Of a DNA stretch of 64,000 nt, positions 53,589 to 62,953 are shown in pieces. Under the pieces are notes generated by a model that made no database searches, was not told where the DNA came from, and worked only from the letters and a program-made list of their open reading frames with translations. Location of the stretch: NCBI RefSeq assembly GCF_001661075.1, contig NZ_CP014870.1, positions 4,608,501 through 4,672,500 on the forward strand. Direction: 5' to 3'. Position numbers and translations under genes: made by a program. Source of the DNA: Pseudomonas silesiensis. Lineage in GTDB: Bacteria > Pseudomonadota > Gammaproteobacteria > Pseudomonadales > Pseudomonadaceae. Position 1 is the stretch's first letter; the number at the start of each line of letters is the position of its first letter.

Positions 53589-54069
53589 GATGGCGCACTC
53601 GAGGACGCCTTCGCCGGCGAGCCTGGCTCCTACGGCGATGGCGCACTCGAGGACGCCTTCGCCGGCAAGCCTGGCTCCTACGGGGATGGCGCATTCGAGG
53701 ACGCCTTCGCCGGCAAGCCTGGCTCGGATGGCGCATTCGAGGACGCCTTCGCCGGCAAGCCTGGCTCCTACGGGGATGGCGCATTCGAGGACGCCTTCGC
53801 CGGCAAGCCTGGCTCCTACGGGGATGGCGCATTCGAGGACGCCTTCGCCGGCAAGCCTGGCTCCTACGGGGATGGCGCATTCGAGGACGCCTTCGCCGGC
53901 GAGCCTGGCTCCTACGGCGATGGCGCACTCGAGGACGCCTTCGCCGGCAAGCCTGGCTCCTACGGGGATGGCGCACTCGAGGACGCCTTCGCCGGCAAGC
54001 CTGGCTCCTACGGGGATGGCGCACTCGAGGACGCCTTCGCCGGCAAGCCTGGCTCCTACGGGGATGGCG
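53589..54069. repeat. Tandem array of 48-bp REP units
   Basis: Ten direct units begin at 53589, nine of 48 bp and one of 42 bp (deleted near 53724). They are followed by a 7-bp partial unit (54063-54069) that touches the prpD stop codon. Each unit carries one REP in the same direction (CGCCTTCGCCGGCAAGCCTG) plus GGATGGCGCACTCGAGGA. Units differ at three places: CACTCGAG or CATTCGAG, GGCAAG or GGCGAG, TACGGG or TACGGC. Because 48 is divisible by 3, several frames stay open on both strands. I see no ribosome site and treat those as artefacts. Confidence 0.95.
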
Positions 54070-55554
54070 TCAGATCACGAATAAATCCACAAACCTGTTC
54101 ACCGGTGCGGCCTCAAGCTTCGCCTGGTCCTTGCATAACTCAAATATCTCGGCACTTCGCTGCGCCGTAAACCGCGTCGCCAGGTTCGCCTTGAACTTGT
54201 CCTCCAGCAGTGGAATACCGTCGGCACGGCGCCGACGATGGCCGATCGGGTACTCGACCACCACGTTTTCGGTGCTCGAGCCGTCCTTGAAAAACACCTG
54301 CACCGCATTGGCGATGGACCGCTTGTCGGCTTCCAGGTACTCGCGGGTGTAGCGCGGATCTTCGACGATGACCATTTTCTCGCGTAGCACATCGATAATC
54401 GGATGGGCGGCATGGAAATCATCTTCGTATTGCTCCGCCACCAGATTGCCGAAGGCCAGCGGCACAGCTGTCATGTACTGGATGCAGTGATCACGGTCGG
54501 CGGCATTGGCCAACGGGCCGACCTTGGAAATGATGCGGATGGCCGACTCGTGGGTGGTGATGACGATTTTGTCGATTTCGTGCAGGCGATTCCTGACTTG
54601 CGGATGCAGGGTCACCGCCGCTTCGCAGGCGGTTTGCGCATGGAATTCGGCGGGGAAGCTGATTTTGAACAGGATGTTTTCCATGACGTAGCTGCCGAAC
54701 GACCGGGTAAAACTGAAAGCACGTTTGTCTTCAGGCTTGAGCGCCAGATCGTTGTTGGTGTGGCTGAACAATACGTCGTAGAAGCCCCACTGCCTGGCGG
54801 TCAGCACGCCAGGGATGCCCATTTCACCGCGCATTGCGATGTCCGCCAGACGCACGCCACGGCTGGACGCGTCCCCCGCTGCCCAGGATTTTCGCGACCC
54901 GGCATTCGGCGCGTGGCGGTAGGTGCGCAACGCCTGCCCATCGGCGAAGGCGTGGGATAAGGCAGAGAGCAACTGCTCGCGACTGGCGCCCATCAGTTTG
55001 GCGGTGACCGCCGTCGAGGCGACTTTTACCAGGATGACGTGGTCGAGGCCTACGCGGTTGAAGGAGTTTTCCAGCGCGATGACGCCCTGAATCTCATGGG
55101 CCATGATCATGGCTTCAAGCACCGTGCGGACGGTCAGCGGCGCCTCGCCATTGGCCAGGCGCTTTTGCGACAGGTGGTCGGCCACCGCGAGAATGCCACC
55201 CAGGTTATCGGACGGATGGCCCCATTCCGCGGCGAGCCAGGTGTCGTTGTAGTCGAGCCAGCGGACGATGCAACCGATGTCCCAGGCGGCCTTGACTGGA
55301 TCGAGGCGGTAACTGGTGCCCGGCACTCGCGCACCGAAAGGCACGACGGTACCTTCGACGATGGGGCCCAGGTGTTTGGTGCATTCGGGGAAGCGCAGGG
55401 CCAGCAGGCCGCAGCCGAGGGTGTCCATCAGGCAGTTGCGGGCGGTGTCGAGGGCTTCGACGGATTCGATGTTGAAAGTCAGGACATAGTCGGCGATGTC
55501 CTGCAGGACCTTGTCGTAGTCCGGGCGGTTGTTCAGGTCGACGTTGGCGCTCAT
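54070..55554 (-). CDS. prpD: 2-methylcitrate dehydratase PrpD
   Basis: PrpD belongs to the MmgE/PrpD family and dehydrates 2-methylcitrate in propionate degradation. The 494-residue protein has the family's conserved blocks: [58 protein letters not shown] and [20 protein letters not shown]. It is the last gene of the prp cluster. acnD with prpF encodes an alternative dehydratase, so PrpD may be partly redundant here, as in other bacteria that carry both. A BIME separates it from prpF. Its stop codon directly abuts the 48-bp REP array. Confidence 0.96.
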   Translation of the reverse strand: MSANVDLNNRPDYDKVLQDIADYVLTFNIESVEALDTARNCLMDTLGCGLLALRFPECTKHLGPIVEGTVVPFGARVPGTSYRLDPVKAAWDIGCIVRWLDYNDTWLAAEWGHPSDNLGGILAVADHLSQKRLANGEAPLTVRTVLEAMIMAHEIQGVIALENSFNRVGLDHVILVKVASTAVTAKLMGASREQLLSALSHAFADGQALRTYRHAPNAGSRKSWAAGDASSRGVRLADIAMRGEMGIPGVLTARQWGFYDVLFSHTNNDLALKPEDKRAFSFTRSFGSYVMENILFKISFPAEFHAQTACEAAVTLHPQVRNRLHEIDKIVITTHESAIRIISKVGPLANAADRDHCIQYMTAVPLAFGNLVAEQYEDDFHAAHPIIDVLREKMVIVEDPRYTREYLEADKRSIANAVQVFFKDGSSTENVVVEYPIGHRRRRADGIPLLEDKFKANLATRFTAQRSAEIFELCKDQAKLEAAPVNRFVDLFVI

Positions 55555-55645
55555 GTTCGATTCACTCGGTCAGTGGTTCGTTGATGGGACCTCGGTTCAG
55601 GTTAAATCTCAGTGGGTCGCTACTTTCTTATTGTGAAATGCGGTC

Positions 55646-55717
55646 CTGTAGGAGCCAGGCTTGCCGGCGAAGGCGATCTTGCGGACGCCTTCGCCGGCAA
55701 GCCTGGCTCCTACAGGG
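55646..55717. repeat. BIME between prpF and prpD
   Basis: CTGTAGGAGCCAGGCTTGCC and its inverted copy flank an about 15-bp centre, between prpF and prpD inside the cluster. Confidence 0.9.
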
Positions 55718-55729
55718 GTCTTGTGTGGG

Positions 55730-56932
55730 TTAGAAGGAGTCGCCCGGCACGCGGACGTAGCCTTCCATCAACACCCGTGCGCTGCGGCTCATGATGGCCT
55801 TGTTCACGGTCCATTCACCGTTGACCAGACTGGCCTCGGCGCCCACACGCAAGGTGCCGGACGGATGACCGAAGCGCACGGCGTTGCGTTCGATACCGCC
55901 CGCGGCGAGGTTCACCAGGGTGCCGGAGATCGCTGCAGCCGTACCGATTGCCACCGCCGCCGTGCCCATCATCGCGTGGTGCAGCTTGCCCATGGACAGC
56001 GCACGCACCAGCAGGTCGACATCACCCGCCGCAATCGCCTTGCCGCTGGACGCCACGTAATCCGCCGGCTTGGCCACGAACGCCACCTTGGGCGTGTGCT
56101 GACGCTTGGCCGCTTCGTCCAGATCCTTGATCAAGCCCATACGTAGCGCGCCATACGCCCGAATGGTTTCAAACATCAGCAGCGCTTTCGGATCGCCGTT
56201 GATCGCGCCCTGCAGCTCGGTGCCGGTGTAACCGATGTCTTCGGCATTGACGAAGATAGTCGGAATACCGGCATTGATCATGGTCGCCTTGAAGGTCCCG
56301 ACCCCGGGCACTTCCAGGTCATCCACCAGGTTGCCGGTGGGGAACATCGAACCACCGCCACCCTCTTCTTCCGCTGCCGGGTCCATGAATTCGACTTGCA
56401 CTTCGGCGGCCGGGAAGGTCACGCCGTCGAGTTCGAAGTCGCCGGTTTCCTGCACCTCACCGTTGGTGATCGGCACATGGGCGATGATGGTCTTGCCGAT
56501 GTTGGCCTGCCACACCCGAACCACGGCCACGCCGTTGTGCGGGATGCGGCTGGCGTCCACCAGGCCGTTGCTGATGGCAAACGAACCGACCGCCGCCGAC
56601 AGGTTGCCGCAGTTGCCGCTCCAGTCGACGAATGGCTTGTCGATGGAGACCTGGCCGAACAGGTAATCGACGTCGTGATCGGCCTTGATGCTTTTCGACA
56701 GGATCACGGTTTTGCTGGTGCTGGAGGTCGCGCCACCCATGCCGTCGATTTGCTTATCGTAGGGGTCGGGGCTGCCGATCACGCGCAGTAACAGCGCATC
56801 GCGAGCGGGGCCGGGAATCTGTGCGGCTTCAGGCAAGTCTTTCAGACTGAAGAACACGCCTTTGCTGGTGCCGCCACGCATGTAGGTGGCGGGTATCCTT
56901 ATTTGCTTTGGAAAAGTAGCTGCGTGAGCCAT
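55730..56932 (-). CDS. prpF: 2-methylaconitate isomerase PrpF
   Basis: PrpF converts the trans-2-methylaconitate product of AcnD to the cis isomer. It is therefore needed whenever AcnD replaces PrpD. The 400-residue protein has two related halves of the diaminopimelate-epimerase-like fold: RIPATYMRGGTSKGVFFSL and DWSGNCGNLSAAVGSFAI in the first, and FVNAEDIGYTG and GHPSGTLRVGAEA in the second. I start it at the ATG at 56932 (MAHAATFPKQIRIPATYMRG) rather than 33 bases earlier. A hairpin with a T-rich tail lies between acnD and prpF and may reduce readthrough. Confidence 0.95.
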   Translation of the reverse strand: MAHAATFPKQIRIPATYMRGGTSKGVFFSLKDLPEAAQIPGPARDALLLRVIGSPDPYDKQIDGMGGATSSTSKTVILSKSIKADHDVDYLFGQVSIDKPFVDWSGNCGNLSAAVGSFAISNGLVDASRIPHNGVAVVRVWQANIGKTIIAHVPITNGEVQETGDFELDGVTFPAAEVQVEFMDPAAEEEGGGGSMFPTGNLVDDLEVPGVGTFKATMINAGIPTIFVNAEDIGYTGTELQGAINGDPKALLMFETIRAYGALRMGLIKDLDEAAKRQHTPKVAFVAKPADYVASSGKAIAAGDVDLLVRALSMGKLHHAMMGTAAVAIGTAAAISGTLVNLAAGGIERNAVRFGHPSGTLRVGAEASLVNGEWTVNKAIMSRSARVLMEGYVRVPGDSF

Positions 56933-56955
56933 GGTGCTGCTTACTCCTGATCTGA

Positions 56956-56985
56956 AAACAAACACGGGACCTGAAGTCCCGTGCC
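56956..56985 (-). terminator. Possible partial terminator between acnD and prpF
   Basis: On the minus strand CACGGGAC/GTCCCGTG with a 5-base loop is followed by TTTGTTTT. It falls inside the presumed prp operon and could lower prpF-prpD expression relative to the genes ahead. Confidence 0.55.
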
Positions 56986-56998
56986 CGCTTGGCGCGTG

Positions 56999-59593
56999 TT
57001 AAACGGCGACCGCCGATTCTTCGAGGAAGTCCTGGGCGAAGCGTTGCAGCACGCCGCCGGCCTCGTAGATCGACACTTCTTCGGCGGTGTCGAGACGGCA
57101 GGTCACCGGCACTTCGACGCGTTCGCCGTTCTTGCGGTTGATCACCAGCGTCAGCTTGGCACGTGGGGTGCGTTCGCCGATCACGTCATAGGTTTCGCTG
57201 CCATCGATGTTCAGCGTGTGGCGGTCGGTGCCCGGTTTGAACTCCAGCGGCAACACGCCCATGCCCACCAGGTTGGTGCGGTGGATGCGCTCGAAACCTT
57301 CGGCCGCAATCGCTTCCACACCCGCCAGGCGCACGCCCTTGGCCGCCCAGTCCCGGGACGAACCCTGACCGTAGTCGGCGCCGGCGATGATGATCAGCGG
57401 CTGCTTGCGTTCCATGTAGGTTTCGATGGCTTCCCACATGCGCATCACTTTGCCTTCCGGCTCGACGCGGGCCAAAGAACCCTGCTTGACCTTGCCGTTT
57501 TCCTGGACCATTTCGTTGAACAGTTTCGGGTTGGCGAAAGTCGCGCGCTGCGCAGTCAAGTGGTCGCCACGGTGGGTCGCGTACGAGTTGAAGTCTTCTT
57601 CCGGCAGGCCCATTTTCGCCAGGTATTCGCCAGCAGCGCTGTCGAGCATGATCGCGTTGGAAGGCGACAGGTGATCGGTGGTGATGTTGTCCGGCAGCAC
57701 CGCCAGCGGACGCATGCCCTTGAGCGGACGTGCGCCGGCCAGTGCGCCTTCCCAGTACGGCGGACGGCGGATATAGGTGCTCATTTCGCGCCAGTCGTAC
57801 AGCGGGGTCACTTTCGGCCCGGTGTCTTCATGGATGGCGAACATCGGGATGTAGACCTGGCGGAACTGTTCAGGTTTGACCGATGCCTTGACCACTGCGT
57901 CGATTTCTTCGTCGCTCGGCCAGATGTCTTTCAGGCGGATTTCCTTACCGTCGACCACACCCAACACGTCTTTTTCGATGTCGAAACGGATGGTCCCGGC
58001 GATGGCGTAAGCCACGACCAGCGGCGGCGAAGCGAGGAACGCATTCTTGGCGTACGGGTGAATCCGGCCGTCGAAGTTGCGGTTACCGGACAACACCGCA
58101 GTGGCGTACAGGTCGCGGTCGATGATCTCTTGCTGGATCACCGGGTCCAGCGCGCCGGACATGCCGTTGCACGTCGTGCAAGCGAAGGCGACGATGCCGA
58201 AACCGAGTTGTTCCAGCTCGCTGGTCAGGCCGGCCTCGTCGAGGTACAGCGCCACGGTTTTCGAACCCGGCGCCAGGGACGACTTGACCCAAGGTTTGCG
58301 GGTCAACCCAAGCTTGTTGGCATTGCGCGCCAGCAGGCCGGCGGCGATGACGTTGCGCGGGTTGCTGGTGTTGGTGCAACTGGTGATGGCGGCGATGATC
58401 ACTGCGCCGTCCGGCATCTGGCCGGGCACTTCGGTCCACTGACCGGAGATGCCTTGAGCCGCGAGATCCGAGGTGGCGACGCGGGCGTGCGGGTTGCTCG
58501 GGCCGGCCATGTTGCGCACCACCGAGGACAAGTCGAAGGTCAACCCGCGCTCGTATTGCGCATTCTTCAAGCTGTCAGCCCACAGACCTGTGGTCTTGGC
58601 GTAGTTCTCGACCAACTGCACCTGCTCGTCTTCACGACCGGTGAGCTTGAGGTAGTCGATGGTTTGCTGGTCGATGTAGAACATCGCCGCAGTGGCACCG
58701 TACTCCGGGGCCATGTTGGAAATGGTCGCGCGGTCGCCGAGGGTCAGCGCGGAAGCGCCTTCGCCGAAGAACTCCAGCCAGGCCCCGACGACTTTTTGCT
58801 GGCGCAGGAACTCGGTCAGCGCCAGCACCATGTCAGTGGCAGTGATGCCCGGTTGCAACTTGCCGGTCAGTTCGACGCCGACGCTTTCCGGCAGACGCAT
58901 CCACGACGCGCGGCCGAGCATCACGCTCTCGGCTTCCAGGCCACCGACGCCGATGGCAATCACGCCCAGCGCATCGACATGCGGGGTGTGGCTGTCGGTG
59001 CCGACGCAGGTGTCGGGAAAGGCCACGCCATCACGCACCTGGATCACCGGAGACATTTTCTCCAGGTTGATCTGGTGCATGATGCCGTTGCCCGGCGGAA
59101 TCACATCCACGTTCTTGAAGGCTTTTTTGGTCCAGTTGATGAAGTGGAAGCGGTCTTCGTTGCGACGGTCTTCGATGGCGCGGTTCTTCTCGAACGCTTC
59201 CGGATCGAAGCCTCCGCGTTCAACGGCCAGGGAATGGTCGACGATCAATTGCGTCGGCACCACCGGGTTCACCTGCGCCGGGTCGCCGCCTTGCAGGGCG
59301 ATGGCGTCACGCAGGCCGGCAAGGTCCACCAGGGCGGTCTGGCCGAGAATGTCGTGGCACACCACGCGGGCCGGGAACCATGGGAAATCGAGGTCGCGTT
59401 TGCGCTCGATGAATTGCTTCAGGGATTCGGTGAGCGTGGCCGGGTCACAGCGACGCACCAGGTTTTCCGCCAGCACGCGGGAGGTGTACGGCAGAGTGTC
59501 GTAGGCGCCGGGCTGGATGGCCTCGACAGCCGCACGGACGTCGAAGTAATCCAGATGGCTGCCGGGCAGCGGTTTGCGGAATTCAGTGTTCAT
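56999..59593 (-). CDS. acnD: Fe-S-dependent 2-methylcitrate dehydratase AcnD
   Basis: AcnD is an aconitase-family enzyme that dehydrates 2-methylcitrate with a [4Fe-4S] cluster. The 864-residue protein has the aconitase core with cluster cysteines in SCTNTSNPRNV and CTTCNGMSG. Also present are GTDSHTPHVDALGVIAIGVGG and the swivel domain with ADYGQGSSRDWAAKGVRLAG. The start MNTEFRKPLPGSHLDYFD at the ATG at 59593 matches AcnD rather than AcnA proteins. The cluster context (prpC upstream, prpF downstream) supports this assignment over housekeeping aconitase. A BIME separates it from prpC. Confidence 0.95.
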   Translation of the reverse strand: MNTEFRKPLPGSHLDYFDVRAAVEAIQPGAYDTLPYTSRVLAENLVRRCDPATLTESLKQFIERKRDLDFPWFPARVVCHDILGQTALVDLAGLRDAIALQGGDPAQVNPVVPTQLIVDHSLAVERGGFDPEAFEKNRAIEDRRNEDRFHFINWTKKAFKNVDVIPPGNGIMHQINLEKMSPVIQVRDGVAFPDTCVGTDSHTPHVDALGVIAIGVGGLEAESVMLGRASWMRLPESVGVELTGKLQPGITATDMVLALTEFLRQQKVVGAWLEFFGEGASALTLGDRATISNMAPEYGATAAMFYIDQQTIDYLKLTGREDEQVQLVENYAKTTGLWADSLKNAQYERGLTFDLSSVVRNMAGPSNPHARVATSDLAAQGISGQWTEVPGQMPDGAVIIAAITSCTNTSNPRNVIAAGLLARNANKLGLTRKPWVKSSLAPGSKTVALYLDEAGLTSELEQLGFGIVAFACTTCNGMSGALDPVIQQEIIDRDLYATAVLSGNRNFDGRIHPYAKNAFLASPPLVVAYAIAGTIRFDIEKDVLGVVDGKEIRLKDIWPSDEEIDAVVKASVKPEQFRQVYIPMFAIHEDTGPKVTPLYDWREMSTYIRRPPYWEGALAGARPLKGMRPLAVLPDNITTDHLSPSNAIMLDSAAGEYLAKMGLPEEDFNSYATHRGDHLTAQRATFANPKLFNEMVQENGKVKQGSLARVEPEGKVMRMWEAIETYMERKQPLIIIAGADYGQGSSRDWAAKGVRLAGVEAIAAEGFERIHRTNLVGMGVLPLEFKPGTDRHTLNIDGSETYDVIGERTPRAKLTLVINRKNGERVEVPVTCRLDTAEEVSIYEAGGVLQRFAQDFLEESAVAV

Positions 59594-59661
59594 CGTCAGG
59601 GACTCGGTCACGGTAGTTTCAAAAGGTGGGGCCTGGCACAGATTTCGAAGTCAACACGGTC

Positions 59662-59756
59662 CTGTAGGAGCGAAGCTTGCTCGCGAATACGGTCTGTCGG
59701 TCGACATCGATGTTGAATGTCAGTCCGACTTCGCGAGCAAGCTTCGCTCCTACAGG
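59662..59756. repeat. BIME between prpC and acnD
   Basis: TGTAGGAGCGAAGCTTGCTC and the inverted GAGCAAGCTTCGCTCCTACA enclose a spacer with GTTGAATGTCAGTCCGACTT. The spacer is related to that of the BIME at 60947-61041. Confidence 0.9.
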
Positions 59757-59782
59757 TTCCCGGTTCAGCCGGCCCTCCCCGG

Positions 59783-60910
59783 TCAGCGTTGTTCGATTGG
59801 CACGAACTTGCGCTGTTCGACGCCGGTGTACTCGGCGCTCGGGCGGATGATGCGGTTGTTGGCACGTTGCTCAAACACATGCGCCGCCCAGCCGGTCAGG
59901 CGCGAGCAGACGAATATCGGAGTGAACAACTTGGTTGGAATGCCCATGAAGTGATACGTCGACGCATGGTAGAAGTCGGCGTTCGGGAACAGTTTCTTCT
60001 GCTCCCACATGGTCTTGTCGATGGCTTCGGAGACCGGGAACAGCACCGTGTCGCCCACTTCGTCAGCGAGTTTCTTCGACCAGGCCTTGATCACCTCGTT
60101 GCGCGGATCGTTTTCCTTATAGATCGCGTGACCGAAGCCCATGATCTTGTCCTTGCGCTCGAGCATGCCGAGGGTGCCCTTGATCGCTTCCTCCGGCGAA
60201 CTGAAACGTTCGATCATTTCCATCGCCGCTTCGTTGGCGCCGCCGTGCAGCGGACCGCGCAAAGTACCGATCGCCGCCGTGACGCAGGAAAACAGATCAG
60301 ACAGCGTCGAGGCGCAAACCCGCGCGGCGAAGGTCGAGGCGTTGAATTCGTGTTCCGCATAGAGGATCAGCGAAACGTTCATCACCTTGACGTGCAACTC
60401 GCTCGGCTTCTTGTCGTGCAGCAGGTGCAGGAAGTGACCGCCGATGGTTTGCTCGTCGCTCACGCAGTCGATGCGCTTGCCCTCGTGGCTGAAGCGATAC
60501 CAGTAGCACATGATCGCCGGGAACGCGGCCAGCAGGCGGTCGGTCTTGTCATGCTGTTCGGAGAAGTCGTTCTCCGGTTCGATGTTGCCCAGGAACGAGC
60601 AACCGGTGCGCATCACGTCCATCGGGTGGGCGTCGACGGGGATGCGTTCCAGCACTTCTTTCAAGGCTTGCGGCAGGTCGCGCAGCTTGCCCAGTTTGCT
60701 GATGTAGGCGGCGAGTTGTGCTTGGGTCGGCAGTTCGCCGTACAGCAGCAGGTAGGCCACTTCTTCGAATTGGGCGTCAGCCGCCAGTTCGCGAACGTCG
60801 TAGCCGCGATAGGTCAGGCCTGCGCCCGACTGGCCCACGGTGGACAGGGCGGTTTGCCCGGCAACCTGGCCACGGAGCCCGGCGCCACTGAGTACTTTTG
60901 CTTCGGCCAT
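59783..60910 (-). CDS. prpC: 2-methylcitrate synthase
   Basis: PrpC condenses propionyl-CoA with oxaloacetate to form 2-methylcitrate, the entry step of the pathway. The 375-residue protein is a short (type II-like) citrate synthase: GQSGAGLTYRGYDVRELAAD, EHEFNASTFAARVCASTLSD, the catalytic-histidine region RGPLHGGANEAAMEM and MGFGHAIYKENDPRNEVIK. The size and the cluster position distinguish it from the longer hexameric GltA. The start is the ATG at 60910 (MAEAKVLSGAGLRGQVAGQT). It lies between prpB and acnD, with BIMEs on both sides. Confidence 0.95.
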   Translation of the reverse strand: MAEAKVLSGAGLRGQVAGQTALSTVGQSGAGLTYRGYDVRELAADAQFEEVAYLLLYGELPTQAQLAAYISKLGKLRDLPQALKEVLERIPVDAHPMDVMRTGCSFLGNIEPENDFSEQHDKTDRLLAAFPAIMCYWYRFSHEGKRIDCVSDEQTIGGHFLHLLHDKKPSELHVKVMNVSLILYAEHEFNASTFAARVCASTLSDLFSCVTAAIGTLRGPLHGGANEAAMEMIERFSSPEEAIKGTLGMLERKDKIMGFGHAIYKENDPRNEVIKAWSKKLADEVGDTVLFPVSEAIDKTMWEQKKLFPNADFYHASTYHFMGIPTKLFTPIFVCSRLTGWAAHVFEQRANNRIIRPSAEYTGVEQRKFVPIEQR

Positions 60911-60946
60911 TGCTGTCTCCAGTTTTCTTGAATTTGTTAGGGAAAC

Positions 60947-61041
60947 TTGTAGGAGCGAAGCTTGCTCGCGAAGGCGGTGTCTCAGGCGACATTAATGCTG
61001 AATGTCAGTCCCTCTTCGCGAGCAAGCTTCGCTCCTACAGG
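60947..61041. repeat. BIME between prpB and prpC
   Basis: TTGTAGGAGCGAAGCTTGCT and its inverted partner enclose a spacer with GCTGAATGTCAGTCCCTCTT, closely related to the BIME on the other side of prpC. Confidence 0.9.
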
Positions 61042-61048
61042 GTGTTCA

Positions 61049-61939
61049 TTACTTCTTCGCGGCAAACAACGCATCGAGCTTCTGCTCGAAGGTGTGGTAG
61101 TCGATGCGATCGTAAAGCTCCATGCGGGTCTGCATGGTGTCGATGACATTCTGCTGCGTGCCATCGCGGCGGATGGCGGTGTAGACGTTTTCCGCGGCCT
61201 TGTTCATCGCACGGAACGCCGACAGCGGGTACAGCACCAGCGACACATCGGCGCCTGCGAGCTGTTCGGTGGTGTACAGCGGCGTCGCGCCGAACTCGGT
61301 GATGTTGGCCAGGATCGGCGCTTTCACGCGGCTGGCGAACAGCTTGTACATCTCAAGTTCGGTGATGGCTTCCGGGAAGATCATGTCGGCACCGGCTTCG
61401 ATGCACGCTTCAGCGCGCTCCAGGGCCGATTCCAGTCCTTCCACCGCCAGGGCGTCGGTGCGGGCCATGATCACGAAGCTGTCATCGGTGCGGGCATCGA
61501 CGGCGGCCTTGATGCGGTCGACCATTTCCTGCAGCGACACGATCTCTTTATTAGGACGGTGGCCGCAGCGCTTGGCGCCGACCTGGTCTTCGATGTGGAT
61601 CGCCGCCGCGCCGAACTTGATCATCGACTTGACGGTGCGCGCCACGTTGAACGCCGAGGAGCCGAAACCGGTGTCCACGTCCACCAGCAGCGGCAGGTCG
61701 CAGACGTCGGTGATGCGACGCACATCGGTCAGCACGTCATCGAGACCGGTAATGCCCAGGTCCGGCACGCCGAGGGAGCCTGCAGCCACCCCGCCACCGG
61801 ACAGATAGATAGCCTTGAAACCGGCGCGCTTGGCCAGCAGTGCGTGGTTGGCGTTGATCGCGCCAACGACTTGCAGCGGATGTTCGCTGGCGACCGCATC
61901 GCGGAAACGCTGGCCTGGAGTGCTCTTGTTGGAACTCAT
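61049..61939 (-). CDS. prpB: 2-methylisocitrate lyase
   Basis: PrpB cleaves 2-methylisocitrate to pyruvate and succinate, the final step of the 2-methylcitrate cycle. The 296-residue protein belongs to the isocitrate lyase/PEP mutase family. The barrel has [20 protein letters not shown], the metal-binding [10 protein letters not shown], the catalytic-cysteine loop [16 protein letters not shown] and a following [13 protein letters not shown]. Its ATG overlaps the stop codon of the upstream GntR gene (ATGA), so the regulator and the enzyme are cotranscribed and coupled. It is the first enzyme gene of the cluster. Confidence 0.96.
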   Translation of the reverse strand: MSSNKSTPGQRFRDAVASEHPLQVVGAINANHALLAKRAGFKAIYLSGGGVAAGSLGVPDLGITGLDDVLTDVRRITDVCDLPLLVDVDTGFGSSAFNVARTVKSMIKFGAAAIHIEDQVGAKRCGHRPNKEIVSLQEMVDRIKAAVDARTDDSFVIMARTDALAVEGLESALERAEACIEAGADMIFPEAITELEMYKLFASRVKAPILANITEFGATPLYTTEQLAGADVSLVLYPLSAFRAMNKAAENVYTAIRRDGTQQNVIDTMQTRMELYDRIDYHTFEQKLDALFAAKK

Positions 61940-62658
61940 GACTCACCTCGTTCAGTGGCTGTCGGGTTAACGCCGTCCTGGTAGTGACGGGCGATATTGC
62001 GTTTGGAGGCGCCGATGTGGCGGCGCATCAACAACTCGGCCAGCTCACCGTCACGGTCGGCGATGGCGTCGAGAATCCGGTGGTGCTCGGCAAAGGCCTG
62101 GCGCGGCCGATTGGGCGTGGTCGAAAACTGGATGCGGTACATGCGCACCAGTTGATAGAGCTCGCCGCAGAGCATCTGGGTCAGGGTGCGGTTGCCGCTG
62201 CCCTGGATGATTCGGTAATGGAAGTCGAAATCGCCTTCCTGCTGGTAGTAGCCGACACCCGCCTGAAACGCCGCATCGCGCTCGTGGGTTTCGAGGACCC
62301 GGCGCAGTTCGTCGATTTCTTCGAGGGTCATGCGTTCGGCCGCCAGACGGCAAGCCATGCCTTCGAGGGACTCGCGGATTTCGTAGAGCTCCAGCAGCTC
62401 GGCATGGTTGAGCGACACCACCCGTGCGCCGACGTGCGGTATGCGCACCAACAGGCGCTGGCCTTCCAGGCGGTGGATTGCCTCACGCAACGGGCCGCGG
62501 CTGATGCCGTAGGTGCGCGCCAGCTCCGGCTCGGAGATCTTGCTGCCCGGGGCGATTTCGCCTTTGACGATGGCCGCCTGAATGCGTCGGAAGACATTCT
62601 CGGAAAGTGTTTCCGAATCGTCTTGCACAATGACCGGCGGATCGGGTTGGTCCAGCAT
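61936..62658 (-). CDS. GntR-family regulator of the prp cluster
   Basis: The 240-residue protein has an N-terminal winged helix (about 15-85) with [20 protein letters not shown], and an FCD domain (about 95-220) with the metal/ligand histidines in [14 protein letters not shown] and [10 protein letters not shown]. As the first gene of the prp cluster, overlapping prpB by 4 bases, it is very likely the local regulator that senses a pathway intermediate such as 2-methylcitrate (inference). I use the ATG at 62658 ([20 protein letters not shown]), with AAGG about 9 bases upstream. An ATTGTCGACA operator-like site touches this start codon, and a perfect copy lies 73 bp upstream, which suggests autorepression of the whole cluster. 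Confidence 0.92.
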   Translation of the reverse strand: MLDQPDPPVIVQDDSETLSENVFRRIQAAIVKGEIAPGSKISEPELARTYGISRGPLREAIHRLEGQRLLVRIPHVGARVVSLNHAELLELYEIRESLEGMACRLAAERMTLEEIDELRRVLETHERDAAFQAGVGYYQQEGDFDFHYRIIQGSGNRTLTQMLCGELYQLVRMYRIQFSTTPNRPRQAFAEHHRILDAIADRDGELAELLMRRHIGASKRNIARHYQDGVNPTATERGES

Positions 62659-62670
62659 ATTGTCGACACC
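62659..62670. promoter_or_regulatory. Operator-like half-perfect palindrome at the prp regulator start
   Basis: ATTGTCGACA followed by CC matches 10 of 12 positions of the upstream palindrome and sits immediately before the start codon, where bound protein could block initiation or elongation. Confidence 0.6.
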
Positions 62671-62731
62671 TTGATAACCAATGCCGCAAAAACTAACGAA
62701 TACGGGCCGTATAGTCAAAGGATAATTAGGT

Positions 62732-62743
62732 ATTGTCGACAAT
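62732..62743. promoter_or_regulatory. Perfect palindromic operator ATTGTCGACAAT
   Basis: This 12-bp perfect palindrome lies 73 bp (about seven helical turns) from the related site at 62659, in the promoter region of the prp cluster. The spacing and symmetry fit cooperative binding of an FCD-type GntR dimer. Confidence 0.7.
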
Positions 62744-62953
62744 CGTCTAATAACCGTCTGTATTCCATCAGCGCAGTCGCTGGGTTTATAGCCAGCCGCC
62801 AGCGCTGGCGCCATAAAACCACCGTGCTAGAATGCCGGCCGCATTTGTTTGTGACATCTGCACGGCTTGTCATCGTTGATAGGCATACGAGGGAGCTTGC
62901 GCAGCGATGCCAGGGCCTTGAACTGAAGTATGGACCGCCGCGCACCAGGATTT

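Noticed and set aside
53589..54069. CRISPR array
   Set aside because: The repeats are contiguous 48-bp units with no unique spacers, each unit contains a Pseudomonas REP core, and no cas genes are nearby.
53119..54352. Long repetitive frames on both strands through the 48-bp array (16-residue repeats such as [16 protein letters not shown])
   Set aside because: The unit length is a multiple of 3, so any stop-free phase stays open for the whole array. Several frames are open at once, there is no ribosome site, and the DNA is clearly amplified REP sequence.
56981..59716. A 911-codon open frame opposite acnD
   Set aside because: It is an antisense shadow of acnD. Its translation has no domain features and it continues into a BIME.
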